Shown here in pieces: positions 42,783 through 53,705 of a stretch of DNA of 64,000 nt. The DNA is from Pedobacter sp. BMA (GTDB lineage: Bacteria; Bacteroidota; Bacteroidia; Sphingobacteriales; Sphingobacteriaceae), in assembly GCF_001027745.1 (NCBI RefSeq), contig NZ_LECU01000001.1, positions 541,050 through 605,049 of the forward strand, written 5' to 3'. A program made the position numbers and the translations under genes. The notes beneath the pieces were generated by a model. The model was not told the DNA's origin. It did not search any database and saw only the letters and a program-made list of their open reading frames with translations. Position 1 is the first letter of the stretch; each line of letters begins with the position of its first letter.

Positions 42783-43235
42783 CTAAAAATGTTCCTGACT
42801 AACCAACTCACTTACATCATAGCCTTTCTCACGGCAGTTCTCAATAATATCAACGAGTAACTCCGCCTCCATTTTTGGTTCACGGGCCATGATAAACAAA
42901 TATTTTTCATCAGGGTGCCCCACAACAACATAACTGTAGTCATTGGCAATCTCAATAATCCAATATCCAATTTTAAAAGGCCATAGAAATTGAGCCTTCA
43001 TATCGCCGCCAGGTTTATCCTCACTAAAAAAAAGCTTGGACGTAACCGTATGTTCTTCTGGCTTACCGTTTTTATGATAGGTTGTTAAAACATCAAAGTG
43101 TTCATCTTGAGCAAGTGTATAAGTTTCCGTAGTTTGTTTCCAGTTCTTATCCATTAATGTAGGAATAGAATACAACGAATACCATTTACCTTCAAATGCC
43201 TTATAATCAATATTGCCAAGCGGTTTATTTTCCAT
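42783..43235 (-). CDS. Lipocalin-family protein
   Basis: A 150-residue protein with the lipocalin opening 'FEGKWYSLYSIP' (G-x-W motif, residues about 14-25) and the later 'YSYVVVGHPDEKYLFIMAREPKM' stretch (near residues 97-120), like bacterial Blc. There is no signal peptide, so unlike E. coli Blc it seems cytoplasmic or not lipidated; an upstream in-frame start was not found. It probably binds a small hydrophobic ligand. Confidence 0.82.
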   Translation of the reverse strand: MENKPLGNIDYKAFEGKWYSLYSIPTLMDKNWKQTTETYTLAQDEHFDVLTTYHKNGKPEEHTVTSKLFFSEDKPGGDMKAQFLWPFKIGYWIIEIANDYSYVVVGHPDEKYLFIMAREPKMEAELLVDIIENCREKGYDVSELVSQEHF

Positions 43236-43363
43236 GATGTTTTTTCCTCACCATATATAACCAAAAGCTGATTATAAAGTTTAGAAAAGGATTTTTTAAC
43301 CTTATATTTATTTCTACCTTCGATTAACATTTGATGATAAGCAAACCTTTAAATTGAAAATAT

Positions 43364-44302
43364 ATGAAAGTAACGGTTGTTGGCGCAGGCGCTGTTGGAG
43401 CTACCTGTGCAGATAATATTGCAAGAAAAGAATTAGCAGATGAGCTGGTGCTATTGGATATTAAAGAAGGATTTGCAGAAGGCAAAGCCACAGATATGAT
43501 GCAAACTGCAACACTTTTAGGTTTTGATACTAAAATTGTCGGTGTTACAGGCGACTATAGCAAAACTGAAGGATCTGACGTAGTGGTGATTACTTCTGGT
43601 TTACCCCGGAAGCCTGGAATGACCCGTGAAGACCTCATTGGTATAAATGCAGGTATCGTAAAGAGCGTAGCCGAAAACATATTGAAATTTTCACCTCAGG
43701 CAATAATCATTGTGATTAGCAATCCAATGGACACCATGACTTATCTGGCGTTGAAATCTTTGGGTTTACCTAAAAACCAGATCATAGGTATGGGGGGGAC
43801 TTTAGATAGCTCAAGATTTAAATATTATTTATCACAGGCTTTAAAATGTAACCCTAATGATTTACAAGGTTTTGTAATAGGCGGTCACGGCGATACAACC
43901 ATGATTCCGTTAACACGCCTGGCTACCTATCAGAGCTTGCCCGTAAGTAATCTATTAGATCAGAGCATATTAGATAAAGTTGCTGCCGATACAATGGTCG
44001 GGGGTGCAACCTTAACAGGTTTAATAGGAACATCAGCGTGGTATGCCCCGGGCGCTGCAGGTGCAGCACTTGTTGAAGCCATCATCAGGGATGAAAAAAA
44101 ACTATTTACCTGCTCCGTTTTACTCGAAGGCGAATACGGCCAAAGCGATATATGTTTAGGCGTACCGGTAATTATTGGCAGAGGTGGTTGTGAAAAAATT
44201 ATGGACTTTAACCTCACTGACCATGAACAGGTGGCATTTAACAAAAGCGCAGATGCAGTTCGAAATATGAATGCTGTACTCACAGAAATGAATCTGATTT
44301 AG
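43364..44302 (+). CDS. mdh: Malate dehydrogenase
   Basis: A 312-residue lactate/malate dehydrogenase-type enzyme. The NAD-binding motif is G7-A-G9-A-V-G12, substrate Arg residues lie in 'LPRKPGMTRED' near residue 83 and the catalytic His in 'IGGHGDTTMIP' near residue 175. The R-K-P-G-M-T-R loop favours malate over lactate. It catalyses malate/oxaloacetate interconversion in the TCA cycle. A retropepsin-like gene begins 17 bases downstream. Confidence 0.95.
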   Translation: MKVTVVGAGAVGATCADNIARKELADELVLLDIKEGFAEGKATDMMQTATLLGFDTKIVGVTGDYSKTEGSDVVVITSGLPRKPGMTREDLIGINAGIVKSVAENILKFSPQAIIIVISNPMDTMTYLALKSLGLPKNQIIGMGGTLDSSRFKYYLSQALKCNPNDLQGFVIGGHGDTTMIPLTRLATYQSLPVSNLLDQSILDKVAADTMVGGATLTGLIGTSAWYAPGAAGAALVEAIIRDEKKLFTCSVLLEGEYGQSDICLGVPVIIGRGGCEKIMDFNLTDHEQVAFNKSADAVRNMNAVLTEMNLI

Positions 44303-44319
44303 GCTTATTAAACAATAAA

Positions 44320-44745
44320 ATGAAATCAGTTTCAATCCCGCTCCAACTCATAAACTTACAAGGCGACGGTTTTCACCTCTTGGTGGAAATTGTTGTTTTT
44401 AAACAAAAACATTTTGCCGTGTTAGATACCGGCGCTTCAAGGACGGTATTCGATAAAAAACTGATAGAGCAGAATATCGGTGAGACAGTGAATATTTCTA
44501 ATGAAATTAATGCTGCCACATTATTCACAACCACTTCTACTATCCAGGCAACAATTCCCGTCTTAAAAATTGGTAAGATAAAGATCAAAGAATACGAAAC
44601 CGTAGCTTTTGACCTGCAATCTGTAAGCGAAACCTATGAGCAATTTGGACACCCGCCTATCATGGGAATTATTGGTGGAGATATCCTGAACGAACATAAA
44701 GCTATCATCAATTATGATAAACTGACACTGAAACTTTATAAGTAA
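44320..44745 (+). CDS. Retropepsin-like aspartic protease (clan AA)
   Basis: A 141-residue single-domain protein of the retropepsin-like fold with the catalytic triplet DTGA in 'AVLDTGASRTVFD' near residue 35, and 'MGIIGGDIL' near residue 113, which corresponds to the hydrophobic-hydrophobic-Gly strand of the fold. A dimer is needed for activity. No signal peptide or membrane segment is present, so a cytoplasmic location is likely. Substrate unknown. It lies 17 bases after mdh and may be cotranscribed with it. Confidence 0.8.
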   Translation: MKSVSIPLQLINLQGDGFHLLVEIVVFKQKHFAVLDTGASRTVFDKKLIEQNIGETVNISNEINAATLFTTTSTIQATIPVLKIGKIKIKEYETVAFDLQSVSETYEQFGHPPIMGIIGGDILNEHKAIINYDKLTLKLYK

Positions 44746-44858
44746 TACAATTATAATATTGAATGCGTTCACATAGCAATTCAAAATAGGTCACAATAGG
44801 ATGTCATTTTGATTTGCATTGGTTTCTTTATAAATTTAAATAACTAAACCAATCAGAT

Positions 44859-45398
44859 ATGAAATTTTTAAAAATCTTACTGGCAATCATAGTGATACTC
44901 GTTATCGTTATTATTGCGGGAAGCTTCTTTCTTCCAAAAACCTATAGCGTAAGCCGTTCGATCAAAATTAATGCCCCCGATAGCACTATCTATAGAAATA
45001 TTGCCGATTTTAAGGAATTCTACAAATGGAATCCCTGGGCCAAAATGGAGCCTTCAGCCAAGGTTAATTTTTCCGGAACACCCGCAGAACCCGGCCACGT
45101 TTACGAATGGATAGGTAAAGAAACCGGTGCTGGCCAGATGAAAATACTCAAAGTAGAAACCAATAAACTAGTAGACATCGATTTATTTTTCAAAGAACCC
45201 TTTGAAAGCCACGCCGACACTAAATTTGAAATCCAGCCTGAAGGCCCCGCAAATAAAGTGACCTGGACAATGAGTGGTGAAAATAACATGATCAGCAAGT
45301 GGATGTGCCTGATAATGGGTGGAATGGATAAAATGATAGGAAAAGATTTTGAAACTGGTTTGACAGATTTAAAAAAGAAATCAGAAAATACTCAATAG
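44859..45398 (+). CDS. Membrane-anchored SRPBCC-family protein
   Basis: A 179-residue protein with an N-terminal hydrophobic anchor (about residues 5-26) and a START/SRPBCC helix-grip domain, recognised from 'YSVSRSIKINAPDSTIYRNIADFKEFYKWNPW' (residues about 29-60) and the final 'GMDKMIGKDFETGLTDLKKK' helix. Such proteins bind hydrophobic ligands. A polyketide-cyclase-like label is often used but no enzyme function is implied. A strong terminator follows. Confidence 0.82.
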   Translation: MKFLKILLAIIVILVIVIIAGSFFLPKTYSVSRSIKINAPDSTIYRNIADFKEFYKWNPWAKMEPSAKVNFSGTPAEPGHVYEWIGKETGAGQMKILKVETNKLVDIDLFFKEPFESHADTKFEIQPEGPANKVTWTMSGENNMISKWMCLIMGGMDKMIGKDFETGLTDLKKKSENTQ

Positions 45399-45405
45399 AA
45401 ATTCG

Positions 45406-45437
45406 AAAAGCCTCACTACTATGCGAGGCTTTTTTTT
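45406..45437 (+). terminator. Intrinsic terminator after the SRPBCC gene
   Basis: AAAAGCCTC (45406-45414) pairs with GAGGCTTTT (45425-45433), followed by more T. Confidence 0.85.
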
Positions 45438-45550
45438 GCCCATATTTTCTTTAATACACACAATTATTCACTTACTTCAATAAAAATCATTAAAATTAAC
45501 CTCTGATTAATTAACTTAATATTGCTATCTCAAAAAACTAATTGTCCTTA

Positions 45551-46228
45551 ATGAATTTATTACTTGTAGAAGATGAGCCTAATGTTGTTTCTGTAATTTC
45601 AAGAGGCTTAATGGATGAAGGCTTTACGGTAAGCGTAGCACCCGATGGATTGATTGGCAGGAAAATGGCAATCGAAAACCAGTTCGATATAATCATATTG
45701 GATATTATGCTCCCTGGTTTAAATGGTCTGGAGCTTTGTAAAATCATTAAGGAACAGAAGCCCAACTTACCCATAATCATGCTAACGGCCCTTGGAACAA
45801 CCGAGAATGTAGTGAACGGATTAGATAACGGTGCCGACGATTACCTGATCAAACCTTTCAAATTTGCAGAGCTTTTCGCCAGAATCAGAATGTTAATGAG
45901 ACGTTATAGCGGTATCTCATCATTGGATCAGGTGGTAACTGTTGCTGATCTGGAGATAAACCTAAGTGCAAAAACGGTCAAAAGAGCTGAACGCGAAATC
46001 ACGCTTACTGCAACTGAATATCGTCTCCTGGAATACCTCGCTAAAAATAAAGGAAAGATATTATCCCGCATCGATATCCTGGAGAACGTCTGGGACATCG
46101 ATTTCAACCTGGGCACCAACGTGGTCGATGTATACGTCAATTACCTGCGTAAGAAAATTGATAAAGGCGGCGAACAACAAAAGTTAATACACACTGCTGT
46201 CGGATTAGGTTACGTGTTAAAAGGTTAG
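45551..46228 (+). CDS. OmpR-family response regulator
   Basis: ATG 45551 gives 225 residues (a TTG at 45542 would add three). The receiver domain has the acidic pair near residues 8-9, phospho-acceptor D51 in 'ILDIMLPG' and Lys in 'YLIKPF' near residue 101. The C-terminal winged helix ends with 'DVYVNYLRKKID', the OmpR hallmark. Its partner kinase starts 2 bases after the stop codon. TAATCT repeats 11 bases apart before the Usp-like gene (47651-47667) are a possible binding site. Confidence 0.95.
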   Translation: MNLLLVEDEPNVVSVISRGLMDEGFTVSVAPDGLIGRKMAIENQFDIIILDIMLPGLNGLELCKIIKEQKPNLPIIMLTALGTTENVVNGLDNGADDYLIKPFKFAELFARIRMLMRRYSGISSLDQVVTVADLEINLSAKTVKRAEREITLTATEYRLLEYLAKNKGKILSRIDILENVWDIDFNLGTNVVDVYVNYLRKKIDKGGEQQKLIHTAVGLGYVLKG

Positions 46229-46230
46229 GT

Positions 46231-47580
46231 ATGCAAATCACCAAGAAGATCACTTTACTATTCGCCATTCTATCTGCGGTGATCATCTCCTTGTTAAGCG
46301 GTTTTGTATGGTACTTTGCTAACGAATTTGCTTTCGAGGACTTTTATAAGCGACTGGAAGCACGTGTAAATATTTCAGCACAAATTAAATTATATGAAGA
46401 TGTAAACAATACGGCTTATGCAAAAATGCGTAACCAGTATCTGGAACGCTTGCCCTCAGAGAAAGCCTTTATTTTTGAAGCCAGCGCTCCAAAATCCAAT
46501 CACCTCGACCGCGAATTACCACAGAGCTTTTATAATCGCATCCAAGCCGGATTCATGTCGCGATATCGTGTCGACAATCACTTCTATGCCGGTAAATCAT
46601 TTAAAATAAGCAACAAAGATTACCTGGTTATCATTTCTGCTAATGATCCTGTTGGCTTCAGAGAGCTTAAAGATCTCCAGCGAATTCTGATAATAGGTTT
46701 CTTTTTATCAGTTTTTCTCTCTTTTGTGGTAGGATGGCGCTTTTCAAATTACATGTTGATACCCCTCAGGAAGGTAATCAAGAGCGTTAAAAAAATTAAA
46801 GCTGAAAACCTGCACATGCGATTAGACGTAAAACAAGGTAGCGATGAAATGTCACAACTCGCCGAAACCTTTAATAACATGTTAAATCGCCTGGAAACAG
46901 CATTCGAAACACAAAACAACTTCATTAGCAATGCCTCACATGAGTTAAGAACACCCTTAACCATTATTAGTGGGGAAGTTGAATTAGCGCTCAAAGGAAC
47001 CCGTGACGAAATCAAAACATCTGCAGCATTACACAAAATTAAAGATGAGGCCGAAAGGTTAGAGCATATTTTAACTAGCTTACTTGGATTAGCTCAATCG
47101 GGATTTAATGGTAAAAATCAGCCATGGGAAGATGTAAGAGTAGACGAATTGCTTTGGGAAATCAGAGGTTCCGTTACTCAAGTACACCCCGAAAGCAACA
47201 TCGAGATCGATCTGAACAAACTACCTGATGATGAACGCCGTCTTACCGTGAAAGCCAACAGAAATCTGTTAAAGCTGGCCATTTCAAACATTGTCAGTAA
47301 CGCCTGCAAATACTCCAACGACAAATTGGTTAATATCGCAATTGAAAGTAGTGAGCATATTTTATCTGTAGCCGTTACAGATCAGGGAATAGGTATACCA
47401 CAAACAGACATACAACATATTTTTGAACCATTCTACAGGGCTTCAAATACAAATGATTATAAGGGCTATGGCGTTGGTCTTCCACTTTCGTTAAATATTA
47501 TCCGTCTACACCGTGGCAGTATCGCCATTAAATCTCAGGAAGGTATTGGCACCGAAATAAAGGTAATGTTGCCTGTTTAG
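46231..47580 (+). CDS. Sensor histidine kinase with HAMP domain
   Basis: A 449-residue kinase: two membrane helices (about 7-30 and 148-170) around a 115-residue extracytoplasmic sensor domain, HAMP (about 172-225), phospho-acceptor H237 in 'SNASHELRTPL', N-box near 'NIVSNACKYSND', G1 in 'DQGIGIP' and G2 in 'GYGVGLPLSL'. It phosphorylates the response regulator encoded just upstream. The sensor domain gives no hint of the signal. Both are likely translated from one message. Confidence 0.95.
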   Translation: MQITKKITLLFAILSAVIISLLSGFVWYFANEFAFEDFYKRLEARVNISAQIKLYEDVNNTAYAKMRNQYLERLPSEKAFIFEASAPKSNHLDRELPQSFYNRIQAGFMSRYRVDNHFYAGKSFKISNKDYLVIISANDPVGFRELKDLQRILIIGFFLSVFLSFVVGWRFSNYMLIPLRKVIKSVKKIKAENLHMRLDVKQGSDEMSQLAETFNNMLNRLETAFETQNNFISNASHELRTPLTIISGEVELALKGTRDEIKTSAALHKIKDEAERLEHILTSLLGLAQSGFNGKNQPWEDVRVDELLWEIRGSVTQVHPESNIEIDLNKLPDDERRLTVKANRNLLKLAISNIVSNACKYSNDKLVNIAIESSEHILSVAVTDQGIGIPQTDIQHIFEPFYRASNTNDYKGYGVGLPLSLNIIRLHRGSIAIKSQEGIGTEIKVMLPV

Positions 47581-47650
47581 GAATAGCATGGTCCACACTC
47601 CTGCCTCCATATGCTTCTTTAAAATTGAATTACCCATCTAAAAGAAATTC

Positions 47651-47667
47651 TAATCTCGTTTTAATCT
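47651..47667 (+). promoter_or_regulatory. Direct repeat TAATCT-N5-TAATCT, possible response-regulator site
   Basis: TAATCT occurs at 47651-47656 and 47662-47667, 11 bases apart, the usual spacing for OmpR-family dimers. It lies about 85 bases upstream of the Usp-like gene, downstream of the two-component pair. Confidence 0.35.
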
Positions 47668-47748
47668 TTTTCTTATCAGGCTGTAATACTGATCGGCTAA
47701 ACTTGTATAAATCAATTATTAACTAATTCATTTAAACAATTAGTCGCC

Positions 47749-48246
47749 ATGAAAACAGTATTAGTCCCAACCGATTTCAATTTAGAAAGCACAAAGATTA
47801 TTGATGCACTGGTACAGACTCAACCTCACGAGACTTACAATATCATCTTTCTACATGCTTTCAAGCTGTCAGATTCAATAACTGATATGCTGATGCTGAG
47901 CAGAAGGAGCCGCGATTATGACAATATAAGCGATGAGTTCTATCAACAGCTAAATAATTATAAAGCAAAATATTCCGGTATAATTGAAAATATTGGGATT
48001 GAATATTTTTACGGAAGTACTGTTGCAGCCTTCAAAAATTTTCTCGATGCTCTTGAAGTAAGCAGTATTGCCTACCCTAAGGGATATAATTTTAAACCAA
48101 TTAATAAATATAGTATCAATCCAAAGTTCTTAACAGAACGCTCCGGCTGCGATATATTGGAACTAACAATTATGGAAATTCAGAGCTCAGAAAATTTAAT
48201 CGACACTAAAATTCACGATACTAGAAGAGAAGTAGTCGGCATTTAG
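47749..48246 (+). CDS. Universal-stress-like protein
   Basis: A 165-residue protein whose first 100 residues follow the UspA-like alpha/beta fold, opening 'MKTVLVPTDFNLESTKIIDAL', with a Thr-Asp near the nucleotide site and a hydrophobic strand 'NIIFLHAF'. The ATP-binding G-2x-G-9x-G motif is not visible. The C-terminus is atypical. It may be a diverged Usp. It starts 26 bases upstream of the bestrophin gene and may be controlled with it by the two-component system. Confidence 0.65.
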   Translation: MKTVLVPTDFNLESTKIIDALVQTQPHETYNIIFLHAFKLSDSITDMLMLSRRSRDYDNISDEFYQQLNNYKAKYSGIIENIGIEYFYGSTVAAFKNFLDALEVSSIAYPKGYNFKPINKYSINPKFLTERSGCDILELTIMEIQSSENLIDTKIHDTRREVVGI

Positions 48247-48271
48247 ATAATACACATTAAATTTTAAGATC

Positions 48272-49198
48272 ATGCTGTTACGAAATAATATTCCACTCAC
48301 TTATATATTTGGGAAAATAAAGAAAGAACTACTTTTGGTAATTGCCTATTCTGTCGGAATAGTGGTTTTATATCAAAATTTTCATGTTACCCGAATTTCA
48401 ATTCCAGTAGCTGTCCCAGCTCTACTAGGAACAATTATTTCTCTGCTATTAGCGTTTCGATCTAATCAGGCTTACGACAGATGGTGGGAAGCGAGAACAT
48501 TATGGGGCGCTATGGTGAATGATTCAAGGTCTATCTCCCGTCAGATTTTATCCTTTGTAGAAAACCCATATCAGTCAAATGAAATCGAATCGTTTAAGGA
48601 AAAGGTTATTAAAAGACAAATAGCCTGGTGCTACGCGCTAAGCCAATCTTTACGGGGCTTCAACCCACGTAAAGGATTAGAAGAATTCCTGACAGCTGAA
48701 GAAATGGCTTTTATTAAAAAAAGAAAAAACGTTACCGCAAGCTTGCTCGAATTACATGGAATGGACCTTAAAAAGGCCTTAAGCGAGGGGTGGATTAACA
48801 AATATCAGCAAATTGAAATTGACAAAACCCTAAGTGCGTTGTGCAATCATATGGGTGGCTGTGAGCGAATAAAAAACACGGTATTCCCTGTTACATACAG
48901 TAAATACATTAGCATGTCCATTCACCTTTTCATTGTACTATTACCTTTTGGATTAATCGAATATTTCGGATATATGGAGGTGCCTCTGGTAGTTGCGATT
49001 GCAGCTTTCTTTTTACTGGTAGAAAAAATGGCCGTGCATTTACAAGATCCCTTTGAAAACAAACCAACCGATACACCAACAACAACCATTTGCAGAACCA
49101 TCGAAAGAGATCTGCTTCAAATGTTGGATGATAATAAAATATATGAGGATAAACCTCAAACAGAATTAGCGCCGTTTGGCTCTTATTACATTCTGTAG
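48272..49198 (+). CDS. Bestrophin-family (UPF0187) ion channel
   Basis: A 308-residue membrane protein with a first helix pair near residues 20-65, followed by 'LLAFRSNQAYDRWWEARTLWGAMVNDSRSISRQI' region, the diagnostic RWWEAR.LWG motif of bacterial bestrophins, and later helices (about 200-250) forming the pore. Bestrophins are usually pentameric anion or cation channels of the inner membrane. It may share control with the Usp-like gene upstream. Confidence 0.9.
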   Translation: MLLRNNIPLTYIFGKIKKELLLVIAYSVGIVVLYQNFHVTRISIPVAVPALLGTIISLLLAFRSNQAYDRWWEARTLWGAMVNDSRSISRQILSFVENPYQSNEIESFKEKVIKRQIAWCYALSQSLRGFNPRKGLEEFLTAEEMAFIKKRKNVTASLLELHGMDLKKALSEGWINKYQQIEIDKTLSALCNHMGGCERIKNTVFPVTYSKYISMSIHLFIVLLPFGLIEYFGYMEVPLVVAIAAFFLLVEKMAVHLQDPFENKPTDTPTTTICRTIERDLLQMLDDNKIYEDKPQTELAPFGSYYIL

Positions 49199-49253
49199 AA
49201 AGATCAATTCTTAGTTCTGTTCCTTAGTTTGGAATGGTTAGTTAACGCCATAA

Positions 49254-49323
49254 GCTTCTCTCCGGATGGAGAGAAGCGAAGGCAAAAAACCCCCCTTGAG
49301 CTTGGTGCTCAAGGAGGGGTTTT
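49254..49323. terminator. Two hairpins in tandem between convergent genes
   Basis: GCTTCTCTCC (49254-49263) pairs with GGAGAGAAGC (49268-49277). Then AAAACCCCCCTTGAGC (49286-49301) pairs with GCTCAAGGAGGGGTTTT (49307-49323, one bulge), flanked by T on both strands. The second is a bidirectional terminator for bestrophin and gyrB. Confidence 0.85.
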
Positions 49324-49352
49324 CAATTATAAGTCGGTACAGCTACTATTGA

Positions 49353-51314
<1,962 letters not shown>

Positions 51315-51336
51315 TTAAATAAAAACTATAAGTATC

Positions 51337-51344
51337 AAAAATAC
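51337..51344 (-). promoter_or_regulatory. Predicted -7 box of gyrB
   Basis: The minus strand reads TATTTTTG, 26 bases upstream of the start codon. The 14-base string TTCCGTATTTTTGA around it is identical at dnaE. Confidence 0.45.
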
Positions 51345-51518
51345 GGAAATTCCTGCACTTAAACTAATATGTGGATAAGTTTTAGGCTTTTAAAACCCGC
51401 CATAAACACGCTCAAGGTGAATTATTTGAACATTTAAACGGCAATTTCCGCTATGAAATCTGATATGCTTTCAAGGGCAAATTCTTCCGCTAAAGTTTTT
51501 CGAAGGAGGAATAATTAA

Positions 51519-51632
51519 ATGATCTCAGAAAAGGCAAACTTATTTTTCAACGCTCAATACAGGCATAAAAAACTCTTAAATTGGATATCAAAACTAATTT
51601 ATATAAGTTTGCTGAAATTTATTAAACAATAA
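51519..51632 (+). CDS. Candidate 37-residue small protein upstream of ompH
   Basis: An ATG at 51519 opens a 37-codon frame ending in TAA at 51630-51632, whose last A is the first base of the ompH-like ATG (TAATG overlap). A strong Shine-Dalgarno sequence, GAAGGAGGA, lies at 51502-51510, unusual for this phylum. The peptide is basic with a hydrophobic C-terminal part (LNWISKLIYISLLKF). No family known. A promoter box for ompH lies inside it, so it may instead be non-coding. Confidence 0.35.
   Translation: MISEKANLFFNAQYRHKKLLNWISKLIYISLLKFIKQ
51580..51611 (+). promoter_or_regulatory. Predicted promoter of the OmpH-like gene
   Basis: ATTG at 51580-51583, a 20-base spacer, and TAAGTTTG at 51604-51611 fit the Bacteroidota -33/-7 pattern. 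The start codon is 21 bases after the -7 box. Confidence 0.5.
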
Positions 51633-52228
51633 TGGAAAGAAGAACCTTTAAAACCTTTGGTTTATTTGCTACTGCTGCTTTAATTTCAGCTTTTTCTGCA
51701 TGTCAAAACAAAGACGCTAAAACAACTGAAACTAAAAAAACAGATAGTACATCTGCAGCAGTATCTAAAAGCGAGCAAATTGTATTTGTTAATCAAGATT
51801 CTTTATTAAGCAAATACGAGTATTATAAAGACCTGAAAGTTAAATTCGAAGGTAAGTCGAAAAGCGCTCAGGCGGATATGCAGGCGAAAGGACAGGCATT
51901 TCAAAGAGAAGTGGCGCAATACCAGCAAAGTGCTCAAACGCTTTCTGCCGATCAACGCAAAGCAACAGAAGAGCGTTTAGGCCGTAAGCAGCAGGAGCTT
52001 CAAACCTATCAGCAAAATGCTGGTGGTGCATTGCAAAATGAGCAAGCTGTTGAAACAGAAAAACTTTATGATAAAGTTGCAGGCTATTTAAAAACTTATG
52101 CAAAAGAAAAAGGCTATAAATTAGTTCTCTCTTATACTAAAGGCAGCACAATTTTGTTTGCTGATGAAAGTTTAGATGTTACTTCTGATGTAATCAAAGG
52201 TTTAAATGCTGAATACAGTAAAAAATAA
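51632..52228 (+). CDS. OmpH/Skp-family periplasmic chaperone-like lipoprotein
   Basis: A 198-residue protein with a lipoprotein signal ending AFSAC (lipid Cys near residue 24) and a low-complexity Lys/Thr linker. The OmpH (Skp-like) coiled coil runs from about 75 to 165 with 'QSAQTLSADQRKATEERLGRK' repeats, and 'YLKTYAKEKGYKLVLSY' near residue 150 is typical of the family. In this phylum the lipid anchor is common. It would help outer-membrane proteins fold. A terminator follows. Confidence 0.87.
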   Translation: MERRTFKTFGLFATAALISAFSACQNKDAKTTETKKTDSTSAAVSKSEQIVFVNQDSLLSKYEYYKDLKVKFEGKSKSAQADMQAKGQAFQREVAQYQQSAQTLSADQRKATEERLGRKQQELQTYQQNAGGALQNEQAVETEKLYDKVAGYLKTYAKEKGYKLVLSYTKGSTILFADESLDVTSDVIKGLNAEYSKK

Positions 52229-52250
52229 TTAACTAATACAGTCAATCAGA

Positions 52251-52278
52251 AATGCTCCGTTTTACGGGGCATTTTTTT
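52251..52278 (+). terminator. Intrinsic terminator after the OmpH-like gene
   Basis: AATGCTCCG (52251-52259) pairs with CGGGGCATT (52265-52273) with one G-T wobble, followed by a T-run. Confidence 0.85.
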
Positions 52279-52322
52279 TGGACTAAATTAAACACTACCA
52301 TTTGCTTAACTGTTTACACAAT

Positions 52323-52805
52323 ATGGAAAACAAAATGAATCACGAAGATTTTATGCGCATGGCCATCGAACTATCGCTCAAGAATGTGAACGAAAGTTTA
52401 GGCGGTCCATTCGGCGCAGTAATTGTAAAAGATGGAATTTTTATTGCAGGTTCGGCAAATAAAGTAACAGCCACCAACGATCCCACTGCACATGCTGAAG
52501 TTTCAGCAATCAGGTTGGCTTGCGAAAAATTAAACACATTTGATTTAAGTGGATGCGTAGTTTACACCAGTTGTGAACCTTGTCCAATGTGTTTAGGTGC
52601 AATTTACTGGGCTAGAATTGAAACCATTTATTTTGCAAACACAAAAGCAGACGCCGAATCTATTGGCTTTAGCGATAAGTTCATTTACGAAGAACTGGAT
52701 AAACCAATGCACAGTCGTACTTTACCAGTTGTACAATTAATGCGAAATGAAGCACTCCAGGCTTTCGAACTTTGGGAAACCTCGCCATTAAGAATAAATT
52801 ACTAG
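52323..52805 (+). CDS. Nucleoside/guanine deaminase (CMP/dCMP deaminase fold)
   Basis: ATG 52323 gives 160 residues; a TTG at 52302 is possible but less likely. The zinc site is the HAE motif in 'PTAHAEVSAIR' (near residue 57) and 'CEPCPMC' (near residue 85). The C-terminal end, with 'FELWETSPLRINY', resembles bacterial guanine deaminases (GuaD type), so guanine is the more likely substrate, with tRNA adenosine or cytosine as alternatives. It is probably monocistronic. Confidence 0.86.
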   Translation: MENKMNHEDFMRMAIELSLKNVNESLGGPFGAVIVKDGIFIAGSANKVTATNDPTAHAEVSAIRLACEKLNTFDLSGCVVYTSCEPCPMCLGAIYWARIETIYFANTKADAESIGFSDKFIYEELDKPMHSRTLPVVQLMRNEALQAFELWETSPLRINY

Positions 52806-52897
52806 TAAATATATCTTGGCATTTAACCCTCTTTTTTTAATAGATTATTCTCATTTTGGTCGGTTAATTTACGGAATAATTATTGTTAAAAAGAGGT

Positions 52898-53659
52898 ATG
52901 ACCTATGAACAAAAAATTACCAGTGAACTGGAATTCTGGAAGTTTAAGATTTTGCAAAAGCCCTCTTTTTTAAGTCAGGCGACAGACAATATACAAAAGA
53001 AGATTAATACCTATATCCCGGATAGCGTACACCAGGCAATTACTACTGCGATTAAACAGATGGTTAAAACAGTATTGTTTGGATCAGCATACACAACAGC
53101 CAAAGCAATAACTGACCTAACTTTAATGCACCGCGAGGCATTGGTAAAAGATAAAATCGAAAATTACAAGAAAACCGGAGCAGCCGAAGGTGGAATTACA
53201 GGTGCCGGAGGTTTCCTGATGAGCCTTGCTGACTTCCCTTTGCTATTGGGAATTAAAATGAAGATGCTTTTTGGTATTGCAGCACTTTACGGCTATGACG
53301 TTAAAGATTACAGGGAACGCTTGTTTATTCTTCACATTTTTCAGCTGGCATTCTCCAGCAAAAATGAAAGTCAAAAAATATTTCATAAAATAGAGAATTG
53401 GGATGACCAGGCCCATCGCCTCCCAAACAGTATTGATGAGTTTGACTGGCTTACCTTTCAACAGCAATACCGGGATTATATTGACTTAGCTAAACTTGCC
53501 CAGTTATTGCCTTTCATAGGCGCAGCTGTCGGGGCAATTGCAAATTATAAACTTATCGATAAGCTGGGAAAAACTGCCATGATGGCTTACAGAATGCGCT
53601 ATGTTAATATTCAAACAATAGGTGAACAAACTGCGACATCCATAGTGAGTAAAAATTAG
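52898..53659 (+). CDS. EcsC-family protein
   Basis: ATG 52898 gives 253 residues and is preceded by AAGAGG; an in-frame TTG at 52883 would add five. The EcsC pattern is seen in 'EGGITGAGGFLMSLADFPLLLGIKMKML' (residues about 97-125), a glycine-rich membrane-associated helix, and 'LPFIGAAVGAIANYKLIDKLG' near residue 205. EcsC was named from the Bacillus ecs operon but its function is unclear. No ecsAB partners are here. Confidence 0.85.
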   Translation: MTYEQKITSELEFWKFKILQKPSFLSQATDNIQKKINTYIPDSVHQAITTAIKQMVKTVLFGSAYTTAKAITDLTLMHREALVKDKIENYKKTGAAEGGITGAGGFLMSLADFPLLLGIKMKMLFGIAALYGYDVKDYRERLFILHIFQLAFSSKNESQKIFHKIENWDDQAHRLPNSIDEFDWLTFQQQYRDYIDLAKLAQLLPFIGAAVGAIANYKLIDKLGKTAMMAYRMRYVNIQTIGEQTATSIVSKN

Positions 53660-53705
53660 CTGCTGTGTGTTACTTATTGAAGGTGTATATAAACCAATGC
53701 AATCA

